From Hysterangium stoloniferum (lineage: Eukaryota; Basidiomycota; Agaricomycetes; Hysterangiales; Hysterangiaceae), in NCBI GenBank assembly GCA_015178975.1, contig WHVD01000227.1:45703-109702 (forward strand): 64,000 nt of DNA. Direction: 5' to 3'. A program made the translations under genes and the position numbers. Every line of letters begins with the position of its first letter. The first letter of the stretch is position 1. A model generated the notes under the pieces. The model ran no database searches and was not told where the DNA came from. It worked only from the letters and a program-made list of their open reading frames with translations. Positions 52,554-63,817 of the stretch are shown here, one piece after another.

Positions 52554-55250
52554 TTAGACAACAGGTCCGTTCTCATCCTCCCAGACATCTAGGGCAGCGG
52601 TATCCTCGAGAGCTCGGCGCGGGAGCCATTCATCGTGGTCTTTCCCAAACCCAACCCAGCGGACTAAATACTGGATGCCACGGCCACGCCGGCGGGCATT
52701 GACGATTTTATCGATGAGGACTTCTTCTGTGCCGTCCTCCATGACCACGGTGCCTGGTCGGACAAGTTCGCGGTTGGGGAAAAGGGAGGTGTTGTTCGGG
52801 ATGAACGGCTTCAAGAGGCTGGAGTGAAACCCTGGGTATGACGTAGGGTTGTTGGGCAGTTGTAAGGTATATACGGATTTGGCGGGGAAGGCATGGGTGA
52901 TCTCGTAAGGGCCATCGAAGCGGGGCATGAACTTGGCTACGCGCTTCTTCCCCCGGCGTTTGTAGTTGCGGCGGTGATGCGTGGTAGATAGCATGACGAG
53001 GTCCCCCACTTTGTAAGGAATTTCATCGGTGTGGTGTTCATTCGCGTGATAAGCCTGTCGGATCTTCGCAGCAGTGAGGTTATCCTGTGCTTCCTGGACA
53101 TCGAGCTCCAGGCGGTGTATGAGTTCGTGGGCGGAGACCTCTGCGGGGGTGGCAGCTGTAGTCAGTGGTGTTTGGGGGGGAATGAGCCGTGGGGATCGCC
53201 CTGTTTTCAGCTGAAATGGCGAAAACCCAGTGGAGGTATTTACGGTGTTCATCAAGGCAAAACGCACGCGGGGGAGCTGTGCGGCCCACCCCTTCTGGTT
53301 TATGTCGACATGGTATCGAATCAGCTGGTTGATTGTTCTATTGGTTCGCTCACTGGCGCCATCACTTTGCGGGTGGTAGGCAGTGGACATCTTCAGTTTG
53401 ACACCAGAGAGTTTATGCAGTGCCGTCCAGAGGTCAGATGTGAAAAGTGGATCATGGTCATAGATGATGTGTAACATTAGACCGTTCTCACAATACCATT
53501 CATCGAAAAGGACCACCGCAATTTGCGCAGCAGTATATGAAGAGTGAATGGGAGCTAGGCGGATGTCAGCACCTAAAGTGTCTGTCATCGTCATAATGGT
53601 ATCCTTCCCCTGTTCTTCTGGGAGTGGGCCGATGAAATCGATAGCGACAGTGTCAAATCGATCATCAGGGACTGGGAGGGGGTGTAATGGGCCGACAGGC
53701 TGGCTAGTTTGGTCTTTGTTCCTCTGGCATTCCGTACATGACGGTATGTAGGCTGTTTCCAGGTCTCGTCGCATGTTGGGCCAGTAATACGTGTTGCGGA
53801 GGGATTCGTAGCTTTTGTCAAACCCAAAATGACCCAGTGTGTCATGTGCAAGGTGGTAGAGTGATTCTCAGATGAGAGCATCCCTGGGGATGACGAGCCT
53901 CTGGCCAATGTAGAGGAGGCCTGAGTCTTCTCGTGCACCCTCAAGACTGCCAGCAGTGATGTCAGCATGGAGTTGTATGCAGCATGCGTCCTGAGCATAT
54001 CCCTCCCGGATGTTGTCCAGCAGGGAGGGATCTGTTGCTATACTCAAGGTGCCACCCATGAGTTGTTTTCCTGGGGAGCGAGTGTATGCCAAGGCACAGG
54101 CAGCGTATCTGGCATCTGGTTCACAATCGGGCATGCGGGACAGCGCATCGGCAACAGTGTTGTCCTCACCACGTATATATTTTATGTTGAAGTCGAAATC
54201 CGCAAGGTACATGGACCATCGCATCTGCCGGCGGGACATTTCCTTCTGTGATTGGAAATATTCGAGTGTCCTATGGTCTGTGTATACCTCAAAATGGCAT
54301 CCAAGCAGACTGGTGTGCCACTTTTTTAGTGCCTTGATAATGGCTAATAGTTCCTTTTCATGGACAGGGTAGTTGCGCTCTGCTGAATTTAGTTGACATG
54401 AATCGTAAGCAACGGGCCGAGCAGTAGTCCAGTCCTTGCCGAAGCTGAGTACTGCACCTGTGCGCCTGTCACTGGCATCAGTAGTAAGGAATATCTTCCC
54501 GGTTATATCCTCATAGTCAATCACTGTCAGGCAATCAACACTGGTGACCAATTGTTTAATGGCTTCAAAGGCAGCCTGGTGTTCAGAGGACCAGGTGGGA
54601 AACTGGCAGTCACAGTCCTTGGTAGTGAGGGGTGTGAGGACACTGGTGTGCTCTGCTAGGGCAGGGAGAAATGCGGAGACATATCGGGTGAGTCCTAAGA
54701 ATCTGCGGACGTTGGTCACCGTTGTAGGTTGTGGCCAGTTGACAATATGCTCTGTCTTCCGAGCATCAGGGCAGATACCCTCAGGTGTGATGTGATGCCC
54801 AAGGAAAGAGATCTCTGTCGCGAAGAGTATGGATTTCTCTGGGTTGCAATACAGTTGGGCCTCTCGGAGTGCCTGTAGAACGATGGTGACGTTGCATTCA
54901 TGTTCTTCTATTGACCTTGACCAAATGATAATATTGTCCATATAGACATGGCAAAATTTCCCCAGCACCTGTCGTAGGGCATCAGTCATACGTCGTTGGT
55001 GTGTGGAGGGTGCATTACATCCACCCATTGGCATGACGGTCCACTCGTATAATCCCCAGGGTGTGCGGACTGCGGTGAGGTGAATGTCGTCAGGGTGCAC
55101 TCTGGTCTGAAAGAATGAATTTGTCATATCTAGTTTCCCGAATATCATACCCTGGCCACAATCGGACAGTATATCATCCACTCGAGGGAGTGGGTACTTA
55201 TCCCGCACAGTGTTCTTGTTAAGCTCTCGATAGTCATTTACTGTTAAGTG
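52554..55250 (-). pseudogene. pol: Ty3/Gypsy pol: RT, RNase H, integrase, chromodomain
   Basis: One frame, cut 5' at LTVNDYRELNKNTVRDKYPL. RT runs from PLPRVDDILSDCGQG through LYEWTVMPMGGCNAPSTHQR to the catalytic box, which reads VYMDNIIIWS, not YMDD (AAT codon 54933-54935). RNase H follows: FLTTDASDRRTGAVLSFG, HEKELLAIIKALKKWH, VYTDHRTLEYF. One TGA interrupts at 53868-53870 (ALI-stop-ESLYHL). Then the integrase: zinc motif HDTLGHFGFDKSY with CTECQ, core D in VAIDFIGPL, D in IIYDHDPLFTS, E in SDGASERTN. The C-terminal chromodomain YLVRWVGFGKDHDEWLP reads histone marks in relatives. Gag and protease are absent. Otherwise well preserved, so the insertion is recent. Confidence 0.95.
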
Positions 55251-55590
55251 CCATGTCGGGAACTTATTCCAGAACTATCGGGAAGTCACCGGGAAGTCGG
55301 AAACCTATCGATAGGGTCAGGACGTCGGCTTCAGCTTATGTGCTGCGCCTCTACGCAAACGCTCAATGTCCTTAATTTCGGAGGTGAGACTTATAATGGA
55401 AGATACGGATATTCAAAGTTCCAAAGAGTTCTGAATATCGAGCATACAGAAAGATGGGAGGAGGAATAAGAAACTAAGTTGATATCAGATCTAAGGTAAA
55501 GTACAAATTCATGGAAACTAATATAAGTCTACTCGTTATTGTACTACAAACTAAGACCATAATAAGATGGAAATGGAAGTGTTCTTAAAA
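55251..55590. other. Spacer beyond the Gypsy truncation
   Basis: The Gypsy frame ends abruptly here. The sequence has paired CGGGAACTT and TCGGGAAGTCACCGGGAAGT motifs but no gene or known module. No second LTR is seen. Confidence 0.5.
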
Positions 55591-56010
55591 CGGGTAATCC
55601 TTTATGAATTTAAAGAGTTTATTCCCCAACGGACCGGTTGATTGTCTAAGGGTGCTTAGAGGTATCCGCCAAGGTGTGATATAGGAATATCGAGGTGACA
55701 GCATAGCAGTCACCAAGAAGTTGCGGGGAACCATTTAACCTGGTGAATCCTCAATAAACACCATGAGATCGATTACATGTGCCAGCACTACTAAGACTCT
55801 GCCGATATCCGCTTCTTTGTCCTTCTAAGAAGTCAATGTTAGTTGGTCACTGCCATGCACGCAATTTCAGGTTCTGGAGACTGTGAAATTAACGATGATG
55901 ACCCCCTTATTAGCATGAAGGTGCAATCAAACAATGAAGTGGTCGGTTTTGGGTTCTGAATTAGCATTCTGATTGCCAAATAATTTTGAGACTCCAGGTC
56001 CGCGAGGGTG
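55591..56010 (+). repeat. E 3' part, B 3' scrap and I block
   Basis: 55600-55805 is E (CCTTTATGAATTTAAAGAGT; AGGAATATCGAGGTGACAGC). 55806-55846 is the same E-to-B junction as 27425-27465 (CGCTTCTTTGTCCTTCTAAG). 55846-56005 is the I block (CACGCAATTTCAGGTTCTGG). The reused junction shows the copy derives from a rearranged ancestor like 26900-27470. Confidence 0.8.
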
Positions 56011-56021
56011 TAACTATGGAC

Positions 56022-56294
56022 TCACTGCAGCATTTTAACCCCAATGGAAAATATGATATTAATCCGATCAATGTTTTCTGCCAGCAATGTGACATCCTTA
56101 AATAATTCCTCGAGTCCATTTATAATGCATTTATAAGTGGTGTAGCAAGAAGAGTCAGCACATGCAAATGAATTGATGTTGGTCTGTAAAACGTCAAGTG
56201 CGATATTCAATAGAGTTCCATAAATGCTGCGGAACCAAGGATCCCGTGTGAAACAGCAGGAGAATATCGATATTTGCTGGCGAATCAATTCCAT
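56022..56294 (-). CDS. Unidentified 90-residue ORF
   Basis: MELIRQQISIFSCCFTRDPW, then IYGTLLNIALDVLQTNINSF, CIINGLEELFKDVTLLAENI and DRINIIFSIG. It looks helical and soluble. I recall similar leucine-rich helices in N-terminal regions of fungal STAND or kinase proteins, but cannot assign it. Upstream splice context is unclear. Probably a fragment. Confidence 0.3.
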   Translation of the reverse strand: MELIRQQISIFSCCFTRDPWFRSIYGTLLNIALDVLQTNINSFACADSSCYTTYKCIINGLEELFKDVTLLAENIDRINIIFSIGVKMLQ

Positions 56295-56759
56295 GTGTCC
56301 AGGTTGGTTTCGATTGCATCTGCATATTTCTCATTTAGGTCATTCTCTAAAAACAGCAACCGTAAAACCTATGACCAGTGGTAATAGGGTTTATACACGG
56401 TCATAAACTCAGGTAGACAGAGCAACAAGCCAAGTCCAGAAGTGGAAGGAGGTCTATCAATGATCGTACAAAGCATTGGAGCATTTCCAAGGGAACACAC
56501 AAATTCCAGAGACTAACACCACGAACCTCATTATTATGCTGTCAGAATGGATGGATGACCATCAGACATGTGGAAAAAGAGGCAAGATGGCCGAGGCTAA
56601 AGCAGCAAGTTGTAGGAAGGGAAAATGGGAATTGGCTTGGTTTTGGAAGTTGGAGGTCACATTTAATGATGAAAGTGAGATTGGGGGGCTGTGGATAGGT
56701 GGACAATAGAAGGTGAGAATTGTTGAACCATAAACTGCATTTTTATAACAGACACCTAG

Positions 56760-57040
56760 TTATTCATATTGAGTGGTTGCATGCAAAGGGTAGCCATGTC
56801 AGATGGGATGAGGAGGTACATTTACTTGGTGCTGAAGGAGAACAGATTGGAAAAACATTCAGATACCTGGAAAACATTTGGAAAGGACGACAAGGATTAG
56901 AATAATGGAATAACAATGTCACTTGTGGGCAGCAGCCTTTGCTCACCGTCAGATGCTCCTTTTTAGGAATCTGGCAGAAATTGCAGAGGGGCATTATGAG
57001 GAATTGAGAAAAGAGCCTTATCCAGATAATAGTTTCTAAT
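56760..57040 (+). pseudogene. Possible KDZ-type transposase C-terminal remnant
   Basis: EWLHAKGSHVRWDEEVHLLG, then FRYLENIWKGRQG, a stop, and further residues QKLQRGIMRN. Basidiomycete KDZ-transposase proteins often end in a region with the pattern R-x-RW-x-EEV-x-LL followed by a helix with W. The match is short and the catalytic core is absent, so this is tentative. Confidence 0.3.
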
Positions 57041-57451
57041 TTGTGTTAATTTAATTAGTACCTCGTGCAGACATTTTTCATTCATACATATGTAGGCATC
57101 ATGAGCCCAATAGCTCAGACATCGACTGATGCAGGCGATGTTGCCAGAGGTGCTATGCCATGGTATAGATCACCTGGAGGCTAGAATTGTCAAATTGGAG
57201 CTGTGATTCCCTGCAAAGCTTCCCCCCCCCCCAGGTTCTCTATATAAAAAATGGATAGGTGATCTACATCCTTCTTCACTTGGAATTGGGTGGATGAGGT
57301 AGTCCAGTTGTGGAAGAGATCCAAACACTTGAGATGCCCCACTCACCGAAAATAGTGTACAAACTACCAGCTATTATACCATTTACAATAAGCCTATCAG
57401 CAAAACTTGGAAGCAATCCTTGAATCATTCATGTATGAAATGCATAACTGT
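57041..57451. other. Spacer, no gene seen
   Basis: AT-rich DNA with a ten-C run at 57224-57233 and a TATATAAAAAATGG motif. No conserved frame or module. Confidence 0.5.
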
Positions 57452-57671
57452 TGTAAGGGAGTGACACTCCCTACACTGCGATTTGGTAATATTTGATCCC
57501 ATTGTTTACCATTTCCCATTGTTCCACCCCTTGTTCTGACTCCTATTGTTCTCATTCCATTATTCTCCACTTGTATATATTCTGTACATGTGGATTATAA
57601 TATAGTAGTGGTTTCTTCCCCATCACTCATTCTAGTGTCTGTCTGCACCTGCAGCAGATACTAGTCTTACA
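57452..57671 (+). mobile_element. Probable solo LTR, 220 bp
   Basis: Starts TGTAAGGGAGTGACACTCC and ends CTAGTCTTACA, so the ends form TGTAAG...CTTACA. Inside, repeated CCATTGTTCCA and TATTGTTCTCATTCCATT motifs, TGTATATATTC and TAATATAGTAG suit an LTR promoter. A clear target-site duplication is not visible. No coding sequence of an element flanks it. Confidence 0.6.
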
Positions 57672-57949
57672 ATGTGCTGTTCTGCAAGTAAACAAATAGG
57701 GGAACTGGCAAGTTTGCTTTGTGAAATGCCACAGACTATTTTCCATCATGAAAATGACTCATATCATTCTGGGCATCAGTATCCAATTTCATCATCACTG
57801 TAGTGCAACATTCACATAGCCACTACTGCACTAAGTTCTGTCATCTCTATTCTCAGACCTGCTGTCTACCATGAACATACTGTCTTGCAAATGGAATTTA
57901 TTGATAGTGTCTGTCTGCACTGATATCCAGTTACACTATAAGCTTAAAT

Positions 57950-59100
57950 GCTCCAGATTATACTGTATATGCCTATCTTACAAATCTTAAGATTTCACAT
58001 TGTGGTTCATCCTATGTAATACTGATATTTTGCTCTACCGGTCATCCTATGGGATCCTGAGACTTTGCTCTCTTGGTCATCTTATAAGATCTCAATATTT
58101 AACTCTGTAGGCCATCCCATGGAATCTCAGGGTCTCTCCCTGTGGCTCATACCATAAACTCAATATTTAAAAATGTTTTACTGAACCTATATACTGGAAT
58201 TTCCATCAGTTAATGCACAAAATCTTAAGATGAGATAGTATATGGTCCACTGATACATTGACACCAATGTGTGAACACCCCAACAATCTGCATATTATGT
58301 ATTGTGTATATACCTACAGATCTCAGGAATCATTGCTGTGTGAGCACCCCTATAATCTGTATATCAGGGACTGTGTATCCATCCTAGGAATCTCAGAAAT
58401 GACCTCTGTGTCAGAAACTCTGTAACATGCATACCATGTTTCCTGTGGCTCCCCTAGGATTCTCAGGACTCACTGCTGTGTGAGCAGTCCTATAATGTGC
58501 ATATCATGGACTGTGTATCTACCTAAAGAGCTCATGAATCACCTCTGTGTGAGCCATTTTGTATTATGTATATAAAGTGCTGTGTGAGGACCCTAGGAAT
58601 CTTAAGAATTAATACTGTGTGATCATCCCTATAATTATATTTAAGTGTTTATCTGAGAATCTCAGGAACCACTGTTTCACAAGTCCCCTATAATCTGCAT
58701 ATCATAGACTGTGTGTCTCACCTATGAATCACAGGAATCATCCCCTGTGAATATGCCTAGACTCTATGTACTGTGTATCTATCCTAATAATCTCATTAAT
58801 TACTGCTGTATGAGAACTCCTATAATCTGGATACCATGCCTTGTGTGCTTTCTCTAAGAACCTCAGCAATGTGCACTGTGGGAACATCCCTTTATACTAA
58901 CCCATTTCCATCAGTTAATGCACAGAATCCTACATAAGATCACATGTAGTACATGGCCCATAGGCTGTATAGGTCAATCTTACAAATCTCAGGATTTTCC
59001 TTTGTATTATATTCTTAAGAATCTCGAGATTATGCTATATGTATGTATCAAGTTTATAAATCTCAAGGTTTCACCCTGTGGATCATCCTCAAGAATCTGA
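57950..59100. repeat. Degenerate 42/83-nt satellite
   Basis: Units are built on AATCTCAGGAATCACTGCTG, TGTGAGCACCCCTATAATCTGC and ATATCATGGACTGTGTATC (about 83 nt, nine copies, 58220-58880). They are flanked by simpler units of about 42 nt with TCATCCTATGGGATCCTGAG. A CCATCAGTTAATGCACA-containing unit brackets the central part (58203 and 58907). It appears to be a 42-mer that evolved into a dimeric higher-order unit. No gene. Confidence 0.8.
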
Positions 59101-60003
59101 AGATTTTAATCTGGGTGACGACGCTGCGATTGACTATGAATTGGAAACAATTGAAGAAATCATCAATAAATTGTGACAAATTGAAATAAGAAAAGCGGTT
59201 AGCCCATGCTCTCAGAAGGTTCAGCATTTGCTGCAAGGAGAGGCAGGTACACATTCAGGTCCCCACAACGTGCATGCGATGTTGTACGAGGAATGGGAAA
59301 TAAATGGCTAAAAGCTGTATATGATTTTATGTCAAGGAACTCAATTTAACGTGTTCGGATTATGACAATGTAGTATTTTTCAAGTTGTAGGAAGATGGAA
59401 TTTGTGCTGTAATAGGTCTCTGGGTCGACGATGCCACATCAGTGGAAGATAAAGATCAACTTCTACTAGAGCTAGAAAAGGCATTTAATGAACGATTTGG
59501 ATTTTCGAGGGAAAGTGAAGTGCACTGGATTTGGATTTTCTGAACGAGTATCTGGAGTGACGCGAAATTTAAATCAGTTTATATCTCGCTATATCGAAAA
59601 TATCGCGGGAAAATGCACCATACTGAATTCTAAATCAACACGATCTCCTATCCCACCTGGAATCGATTATAGTTCCATCACATGGCCAGAGAATAGTGAG
59701 GAAAAAGAAGAAACAACTAACCTGCCCTATCGAGAGCTTATTAAAAGTCTCATGTTCGCAGCTGTCCTATCGGGTCCTGATATCACCTATTCGGTCAATA
59801 AACTATCTCAGTATCCATCTAATCCTGTTCTTACACATTGGACAAATGAATATCTGTTTACGACTAGAGAGCAAGAATTATGTGTAGGAGTAGGAGGTTT
59901 ATGCAAACATAGATATTCAGATCGCCATTTTGCTGGGGAGACTGAGGATAGGCGATTGATGGGAGGATACATATTCTTTCTTGGATCGGGCCGTCATCCA
60001 TAA
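59101..60003 (+). pseudogene. Internally deleted Copia element (gag fused to RT end)
   Basis: 59120-59400 repeats the gag tail of 33320-33560 (YELETIEEIINKL; QIEIRKA) with stops and frameshifts. At about 59385 it joins reverse transcriptase: IGLWVDDATSVEDKDQLLLE holds the VDD catalytic pair, then ELEKAFNERFGF and, after a shift, ERVSGVTRNLNQFISRYIEN. RNase H-linked part: LPYRELIKSLMFAAVLSGPD, ITYSVNKLSQYPSNPVL, then SDRHFAGETEDRRLMGGYIF. Protease, integrase and most of the RT are absent. It stops at GSGRHP (60003), right before an LTR-like block. Confidence 0.8.
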
Positions 60004-60006
60004 AAA

Positions 60007-60655
60007 TTGTCATAGGGGATATGAATCGTGATAATGTGAGATATATGAGTAACGATAATATGTATAGGCTGTGAAAATATGGAAAATAAGGATAGTGATT
60101 AATATGGAAGAAAACATGACATCATTGAAGTCCCTCAGATCATGGTGTCCTTGTAAATGAAATGGGTGGACAAGTTCTGAAAAGGTCAAATTTTATAAAC
60201 AACACAGGATGAGCTGCCCACCAAATGCACATTGGCAGGAAAGAGAAGCTGGCGTAATTACTTTTTTCATCTGGCGTCGTCATAAGCTTGCTTACTCCTC
60301 CTTTTCCTTCTTTACTCTTAATGGAAGTGTAGCCCAATCTATTTATTTTTTAATAAAAGGAATGAAGAGTGAAAGCCGAGGATGGTGGAGCCCAACTCGG
60401 CCGCACCAGTCGATACGTCGGTAGATGGATAGACAGAAAAGGCTCCCTCCCCTGATGTTTTCATGAACACGAAGTACAAATTCCTTGTCGATATGCACAT
60501 AAATCTTCAGATAAAGTGACCAAACCAGTTTGGTACATACCACAGCTTTTCTCTTTTTCAGTTTATTTATGATAACTAATCTATTATTTTCCGTATTTAC
60601 AGTCATAACTCTATCGTATAATATTTATGGTACTTGGCGTTTAAAGGCCATCTTT
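60007..60655 (+). repeat. A-upstream block (LTR-like), copy 3
   Basis: Begins TTGTCATAGGGGATATG after Copia RNase H codons, as expected of a 3' LTR. Features are CAAATTTTATAAACAAC and TTAATAAAAGG. After about 60470 it continues, without a clear LTR end, into sequence always found upstream of family A. Confidence 0.65.
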
Positions 60656-61890
60656 GGAGGCGGGGCTTTTTCCAGTGACTTAGTAGACCAGTGTTAATTG
60701 GCAATTTGAACTACATTCAAAGCGGTGTCTCACAAACATAGAAAAAGCCAGATGAACCTTGTCGACGGTTCTCTTTCGATTCTCGTGACACGCCTCTTGT
60801 CTATACCTCACGCTCCCCATGTCCGACCACGAGGTAGTACTGAGTCACCCTGACCAGGTCGAAGTGCTGCCCCCATTGATCTCGCCTGCTGCCCTGGAAT
60901 ATCAACGGATCGCAGTCCTCGAAAGTCTTTTTCAGGATATACTCCAGAGACAATGGGCGTGTAATAGAGAGGATCACAACCTTGTTACCACAGACCAGGC
61001 CATGACGACCATATATCGATCAGCCAGGACGCACTTCATTAATGGGTTCAGCAACGGGTATGTGAATATTTTGAATCGAGGATCAACTCCCATGTTTCGG
61101 ACTTTTACTTCCGTTTAGTGCCGTGAATTTGCAACTTGCGTAGAACCGCCGCAAGCCTTGTTCGATTCATCAAGTGTTGAGCAAGGCATGGCCGACTATG
61201 AAAGAGATGCCATGACTAGGTGGTTGGCACCCGTTATTTATAATCCAACGGAAGTCGAAGTCAGCCCCGGTTATTTTTGCGGGCTGGAATTAGAGCAGAT
61301 CGGGACGAAGCTGTTGTACGGCACTAAGATTTCCATTTTGGTTGGAAAGTTCTTCTACTACACGCGACGTGTGAAGGAGTACGGGAGAGTTGCCGACAGG
61401 CTCCGTGACATGGATGAAGAAACGCATAAGGAAACTCGCGATAGACTGCTTAACAAACAGCTAACTGTGCGGCAATTGAGCAGAATCGTTAAAAAGGGGG
61501 TGGATCTCTTCAGGCATATTCGCTTCTGATGATGGCCATTAATTGCATGCTGAAATCATTTTAATGAAGACCATCTTACCCGCGAAAATCCGATATCGGG
61601 TAATTGGCTTCTCGTACATACGTATGTCGCCTTTAGACCACGGCTTGGCACAGCGAGGAAGCGAAGAAGTGCAGAATCATACTGGACATGGCAGGAGTAA
61701 TCAATGTTCATCACGTTTGTCGAGGAGGAGCGCCAGCTGAAATGGTTCCTATGCTGTACACTGCCCCGGTCGGTTCGCAACTTCCTGGGGACTGCTATGC
61801 TGTCGCCTCGATATTCATATCAAACCCTTGGCGAATACCTCTGTAACCCGTCGGCTGCCACCCTTACCACTTTACTATATTCTACATATT
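60656..61890 (+). pseudogene. Family A, copy A5 (complete layout)
   Basis: Start MSDHEVVLSHPDQVEVLPPL at 60819, with a 5' flank (60656-60818) that is missing in A1 and A3. Exon 1 loses one base near CACAACCTTGTTACCAC (about 60975), shifting frame. Intron 61058-61118 (61 nt, GTATGT...TTTAG). Exon 2: EFATCVEPPQALFDSSSVEQ, MTRWLAPVIYNPTEVEVSPG, YFCGLELEQIGTKLLYGTKI, LVGKFFYYTRRVKEYGRVAD, ETRDRLLNKQLTVRQLSRIV and a stop at 61529, where A3 reads on. A last frame, NFLGTAMLSPRYSYQTLGEY, is at 61704-61892. About 15-20% protein divergence from A3, the oldest-looking copy of exon 2. Confidence 0.65.
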
Positions 61891-62705
61891 AACTGACGAT
61901 TTCCTCCTCCATCATCAGGGAGGCACATGAAGCACAGCACGCGCCTGTCACATAAGGACGTTTCGAATAGTGACACAGAGGTTTTTGAATGGGGATGACA
62001 TTTTATAACGGCGATAAAGAGGTTTTTGAACAGCGATGAGACACTCAAGGATGGTGACAAAGACGTTTTCAAACAGCGGATGACGTTTATGAGTGACGAT
62101 GAAGAGGTTTTGGAATGGCGATTACCACCGGGGACGCCCGCTTTGAAGACTGGGACTGGCGAAGACATTTTCGAATGGCAATGAAGAGATTTTTGAATAG
62201 CAATCACATTTGTGAACAGCGACGAAGAGGTTTTGAATGGCGACGAAGAAGTTTTTGAACAGTGATCAAGTTTAAAAACGATGATGAAGAGATTTTTGAA
62301 CGGCGACAAAGAAGTTTTCGAACAGCGATCAAGTTTATGAACGGCGATGAAGAGTGTTTTGAATGGCGACGAAGACGTTTGATCGGTATTTTGAACGGCG
62401 ACGAAGGCATTTTGATCGGCATTTTGAACGTCGACAACAATAACGTTTGTCAATGGTGAAACAGTGAAGAAGACCATTTTGATTAGTGTCCGCGATGAAG
62501 ATGTTTGATCGGTATTTTGAACGCCGATGACAATAGTGTTTGCCAATGGTGAAATGGCGAAGAAGACCATTTTGATTGGTGTTTTGAACGGCGACGAAGA
62601 CGTTTGATCGGCATTTTGAACAGCGACGACAATAACGTTTGCCAACGGTGAAACGGCGAAGAAGACCATTTTGATTAGTGTTTTGAATGGCGAGGAAGAC
62701 GTCCC
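61891..62705. repeat. Satellite of GAAGAGGTTTTTGAACGGCGAC units
   Basis: Left half: 36-40-nt units with GAAGAGRTTTTTGAAYRGCGA. Right half (62400-62705): units of about 105-130 nt, with GAAGACGTTTGATCGGYATTTTGAAC, AATAACGTTTGYCAA and GGTGAAACGGCGAAGAAGACCATTTTGATT. The minus strand is open for 280 codons (61875-62717) as an SSPFKTLIKMVFFAVSPL-type repeat. Because it has no start context or domain and varies in unit length, I favour a satellite over a gene. Confidence 0.75.
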
Positions 62706-63325
62706 CTCCAATGCCAAAGGTTGGTTGGTTTCCTAGTAGTGTTGAAGAATAAGTGAAAGGAATGAATGGTCGACTGAATTGAGACCCACCTTTTTTCTTG
62801 ATTCACTGATTCCTTCAGAGTACTGCAGTGAAATGAATAGAATCAAAGATGGACAAAGATACTTTACATTTCCTACCCTCATCCTGCCCACCACTCCTGG
62901 AATGCCTCTGTCACATGAACACATTAACCACCTTAAACCAACCATTCATGCCGAGAGGCCAAAGAATGCACAACACGACATCAGACTACTGCTTAACTGG
63001 CCCGAATGAGAATGAGCGGTGGTAGAAAAAAAAGGGGTGAGTGTGGTGCATTTACTTGGTGCTGCTGAGTGAGGCCATGGGTTCCTATTGCATGTTGAAG
63101 TCAGGATTGTGAGGCTGCCTGCATACCCAACAGTACCAATACTATTGCTGGTGAGATATGAAGGTAGCTTTGAATTACAAGTGTACTCACTGAGGACGAC
63201 TCACTGCATATGCAAGAGAAGATCACTTGCAAGTTGTTATAGTATCCTCCTATTAAGAGGGGATATGGCGATGTGGGGGTACAAGACACTATGTCACACC
63301 ACATCGATGCCAAGTTGATGTCTTA
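62706..63325. other. Unique spacer, no gene called
   Basis: Plus frame 62779-63009 (76 residues: RIKDGQRYFTFPTLILPTTP, GMPLSHEHINHLKPTIHAER) is not repeated elsewhere and has no domain I recognise. Frames at 63088-63318 overlap on both strands. A small gene cannot be excluded. Confidence 0.35.
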
Positions 63326-63560
63326 GGTAATGTGTCACAACTTACCATCGATTCGTTAGGCTGCCAGGCATCTGTGCAGACCCGATCAGACTGCGCGATC
63401 CTGGGCAGGTCCGTGCAGAGCCCGGCCGGCCTGATATCTTGGCTGCACCAGGCACGACCAGTCTGCTGGCCGACAGGCCTGATTAGGATTTTCGGATTTT
63501 TCCGACATGAGAAATTTTCTTTCTCATAAAGTTTTTCGTGAAAGCCGGGATTTGGCGCAG
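63326..63560 (+). repeat. Diverged E-like block
   Basis: GCCAGGCATCTGTGCAGACCCG, CCGACAGGCCTGATTAGGATTTTCGG and TTTTTCCGACATGAGAAATTTTC follow the order of E at 50700-50830 (reverse) and 10395-10425. It is the rightmost trace of the mosaic. Confidence 0.5.
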
Positions 63561-63746
63561 GCCTACGACAGATGCTGGAGGTAAATTGCTTGCAGGTCAA
63601 TTTTTTCTTGAAATCTTCTTGTCCCTTCTCAGCATTGCTGAAAGAGGTTGATTTCTAGGTTTTTTCCGTGTTTCAATGGGATGCACAGGACTGATTCATA
63701 TGGTCGTGAAATTACTGCTGCGTGACTGGATACCCTCAAATTTCTG

Positions 63747-63754
63747 ATATAAAG
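63747..63754 (+). promoter_or_regulatory. TATA box of the secreted-protein gene
   Basis: GATATAAAGG lies about 65-70 nt before the ATG at 63818. A pyrimidine-rich stretch (CATCCCCTCC; TTCCAATTTCTC) follows, as is usual around fungal transcription starts. Confidence 0.6.
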
Positions 63755-63817
63755 GTCAACATCCCCTCCTACAAATTCCAGCTTCCAATTTCTCAATTAA
63801 GATCATCGTCATAACTA

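Noticed and set aside
53031-53474. Plus-strand frame of 147 residues inside Gypsy
   Set aside because: Shadow of the integrase frame on the minus strand.
57452-57671. Same family as the Gypsy LTR at 52178-52523
   Set aside because: Both start TGTAA and end TTACA, but the interiors and lengths differ; similarity is confined to the ends.
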